Shown here piece after piece: positions 8,470-10,600 of a stretch of DNA of 10,600 nt (position 1 is the stretch's first letter; every line of letters starts with the position of its first letter). The translations under genes and the position numbers were made by a program. This stretch comes from Monoraphidium neglectum (Eukaryota > Chlorophyta > Chlorophyceae > Sphaeropleales > Selenastraceae), in assembly GCF_000611645.1 (NCBI RefSeq), contig NW_014012434.1, positions 6,341-16,940 of the forward strand, written 5' to 3'. A model generated the notes under the pieces. That model searched no databases and had not been told where the DNA came from. It worked only from the letters and a program-made list of their open reading frames with translations.

Positions 8470-10600
8470 ATGAAGCGGCTGGACCTCTCACGTATCAGCG
8501 CGTTTGCGCGGCCAGAAGAGCACCTGACCAAGCAGACACTCCATGGCGCCATCGGTAGGATGTGGGCTTGGCAGCATGTCACTGAAGCTGTTTGGGGGGC
8601 CGCTGCATACGCACGGCGAGCAAGCAACACAGCGGGATCAGATGTCATGGAGAGAAAAGCGATGGCTGCGGCAACAGGGGATCAAGAGCATGGCGTAATT
8701 GTTGAGCTGGCGTTGCAGCCGCCCTGCCCAACAGCTCGACACACGCTGCTGGCACCCGTCGCAGTGACGCTGCTGGGCTGCACCCTGGCCTTGACTCTTT
8801 TCTGCCACGAACTCTCCTGGTTCCTGGGCGCCAAGGGGGTGGCGAAGGTGCGCAACGATCTGAAGCTGCACGCAAGCGGACGACTGTGGTCTGTGCGTGC
8901 GCACGCAGCACTGGTCGCGGCCTCACGCAACCCAGCTGCCTTCTCGGCATGGCACCCCATGCCAGCACTGGTATCAAGTAACGGGTTGCTCTTCCAGCCT
9001 GTGGCCCCCCTGAGGGTGGCTTCTTACTGGAGGTTCACTGCGCCGCACGTTGTGAATTAAAACACACGTAATTCTTGGTTCTTGCCACTCTTGTGTGCAG
9101 ATGGAGGTTGACCTGCGGCGGCGTCACGACCTCAGCATCTTCGTGGACATCAGCTTCCACGCCATACCCTGCGCAGGTTGGTTGCGCTTGCAGGGTCACA
9201 GGCTTGAGGCAGTCAGGCCTTGCAGGCGGGATGGGGCCACAGCAGGCAGGTAAGGGCTGGTGAGAGCAACCTCGCCAGCCAAAGCATCCACAACTCAGGC
9301 AGCTTCAGCGCGCCGTGACCAAGATCCGCACGCACTCGCTCTCCCTCGACTCTCCGCCGTGTGGACCCCCTGCACCCGCGACGGATCTTCATATCGCCCT
9401 CTCTGTGAATCCAAACCCTCTCTTGCCCCTCTCGCCGCGCCCAGCCCTCAGTGTCGACATCATGGACGCCAGCGGCACCGCGGACAGCGACGTCAACTTT
9501 GCGGCCGGCGCTCACCTCCACAAGTTCCGCCTCGACGCCAGCGGCCGCCGCATCTCGAAGGCCGCCGAGTACGTCCAGCCCCAGACGCAGCGCGTGCTGC
9601 GGGAGGGGTCCTCCACGGTGATGAGCGTCGACATGGAGGCAGCCATGCGGCACATTGGCGACATGGAGCAGGAGATGGGCGCGCACGAGGGCTGCCGGCT
9701 GCGCGGCGACGTGACCGTGCGGCGCGTGTCGGGGCGGCTGCACTTCGCGGTGCACCAGCAGAGCCTGGCAGACATGCTGCCGCAGATGCTGAGCGGGCAT
9801 GTGCTGCCGAGGGTGCGGAACATCAGTCACGCGGTGCACAGGCTGACGTTTGGGCCAAGCTTCCCCGGGCAGGTCAGCCCCCTGGACGGCACGACGCGCA
9901 TCGAAGCGGCGAATGGCGGGGGCCATGCCTACAAGTACTACATAAAGGTGGGGATGCGGCTGCTGCTGGGGTTGTTGCAAGCCAAGCGTGCGGGGCGGAT
10001 GAGACCTGACAGTTTGGACTGGTTGGGAGAGGTTAGACATGGCAGCTGTTTTATTTTGTGCATTTGACGGTGGCCAAGCAGGCCTTGGCAGCACATCTGC
10101 TGGCGGCGTGTTTTACTGATCCCATTCCATGCCGTTGGGCAGGCATGCTTTTTGTGTGCTTTCCATTTTGAGTCTTTTGTACCTATTGGTTCCAAGGATT
10201 GCTCCTCAAAGCACCCATGCACACGCACATTTGCCCACCTGAATTCCCTCCTCAACACACACACCCACACCCCCCCTACACACACACACACACACAGATC
10301 GTCCCCACCGAGTACACCACGCGCTTCGGCATGCTCCTGGAGACGAGCCAGTACAGCGTCACGGAGTACGCCATGCCCCTGGTCGTGCCCCGCGACAGCA
10401 CCCACGCGGCCGTGCGGCGCGACCCCTTTGTGGACCTCGTCTACGACCTCAGCCCCATCGTCATGCACATTCATGAGTCGCCGCTAGGGGTGCTGCACTT
10501 TTTGGTGCGGCTGTGCGCCGTCGTCGGCGGCGCCGTGTCGGTGACGCAGCTGCTGGACCGAATTGTGCACGGCGCAGTGCGCGCCTTTGGGCTGTGGGAC
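8470..10600 (+). CDS. ERGIC/Erv41-Erv46 family ER-Golgi transport membrane protein (partial at 3' end)
   Basis: Members cycle between ER and Golgi in COPII and COPI vesicles and act as cargo receptors or retrieval factors. Five exons are visible: 8470..8554, 8765..8847, 9101..9176, 9445..9947 and 10298..10600. All introns are GT-AG (210, 253, 268 and 350 bases) and phases agree throughout, giving 350 residues with no stop before the edge. Residues 1-26 are the cytosolic start (RISAFARPEEHLTKQT), and about 27-44 the first membrane span. The lumenal part has VDISFHAIPCAALSVDIMD (71-89), the family EGC-x-L-x-G and V-x-G signature (163-177), a sequon at Asn207 followed by LTFG (215-218), PLDGT (227-231) and YKYYIKIVPT (244-253). 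QYSVTEY (267-273), YDLSPIV (298-304) and a second span at about 314-335 (CAVVGGAVSV) complete the fold. ERGIC3 and Erv46 carry a Cys-rich CxxC insert before EGC; here that stretch has no Cys. It may therefore be the Erv41/ERGIC2-like partner or a shortened form. The C-terminal sorting signal lies outside the window. Confidence 0.9.
9948..10297 (+). other. Intron 4 of the ERGIC-like gene
   Basis: A 350-base intron with donor AAAG|GTGGGG and acceptor CACACAG|ATCG. Frame 9315..10067 reads past the donor into it before stopping. The conserved continuation YYIK-IVPTEY across the splice shows the true path. The 3' third is A/C-rich and ends in a CA microsatellite. Confidence 0.85.
10278..10296 (+). 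repeat. (AC)n microsatellite abutting a splice acceptor
   Basis: Nineteen bases of uninterrupted AC repeat end directly at the AG of the exon 5 acceptor at 10297. They follow an imperfect CA-rich stretch from about 10255. The repeat takes the place of an ordinary polypyrimidine tract. Confidence 0.9.

Noticed and set aside
8555..9060. Read-through of the plus-strand 8470 frame as a single 196-codon gene
   Set aside because: The ERGIC-family N-terminus is restored only if 8555-8764 and 8848-9100 are removed as introns; the read-through segments match nothing.

Overview
The window looks like nuclear DNA of a green alga (chlorophyte). It is very GC-rich and its genes are split by many short GT-AG introns of about 70 to 350 bases. 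The proteins are rich in Ala, Gly, Ser and Gln with in-frame CAG tracts. One gene is followed by a TGTAA element, the usual chlorophyte polyadenylation signal. There are no bacterial-style operons, ribosome binding sites, RNA genes, CRISPR arrays or transposon ends. The lineage assignment is inferred from these properties, not from a marker gene.

Four protein genes can be assembled from coding frames whose splice phases agree. (A) 864 to 1, minus strand, running off the left edge: a protein with a transit-peptide-like N-terminus, two hydrophobic segments and a His/Ala-rich stretch; family not recognised. (B) 4927 to 1218, minus strand, seven exons: a SKP1-family protein of the plant ASK20/ASK21 type. 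It has a BTB/POZ-like N-terminus, a SKP1 C-terminal helical region, the characteristic extension found in ASK20/21, and then a tail of about 420 residues with a 12-Gln run. (C) about 8108 to 5260, minus strand, four exons in the proposed model: a large protein of unknown family with a 28-Gln run and a charged coiled-coil-like segment. Its last exons are well supported and its 5' end is tentative. (D) 8470 to beyond 10600, plus strand, five exons in the window: an ERGIC/Erv41-Erv46 family membrane protein of ER-Golgi vesicle transport, with both membrane spans visible.

Genes C, B and A lie head to tail on the minus strand, separated by about 330 to 350 bases. Gene D is divergent from C across about 360 bases that probably serve as a shared promoter region and contain a perfect 16-base palindrome. 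The genes have no obvious common pathway: ubiquitin-ligase adaptor-like, ER-Golgi trafficking, and two unknowns. I did not find a convincing new multi-gene system. The more notable points are the unusually long SKP1 tail, long CAG tracts in two neighbouring genes, the ERGIC protein without the Cys-rich insert of ERGIC3/Erv46, and a perfect 12-base-pair hairpin inside an intron of gene C.
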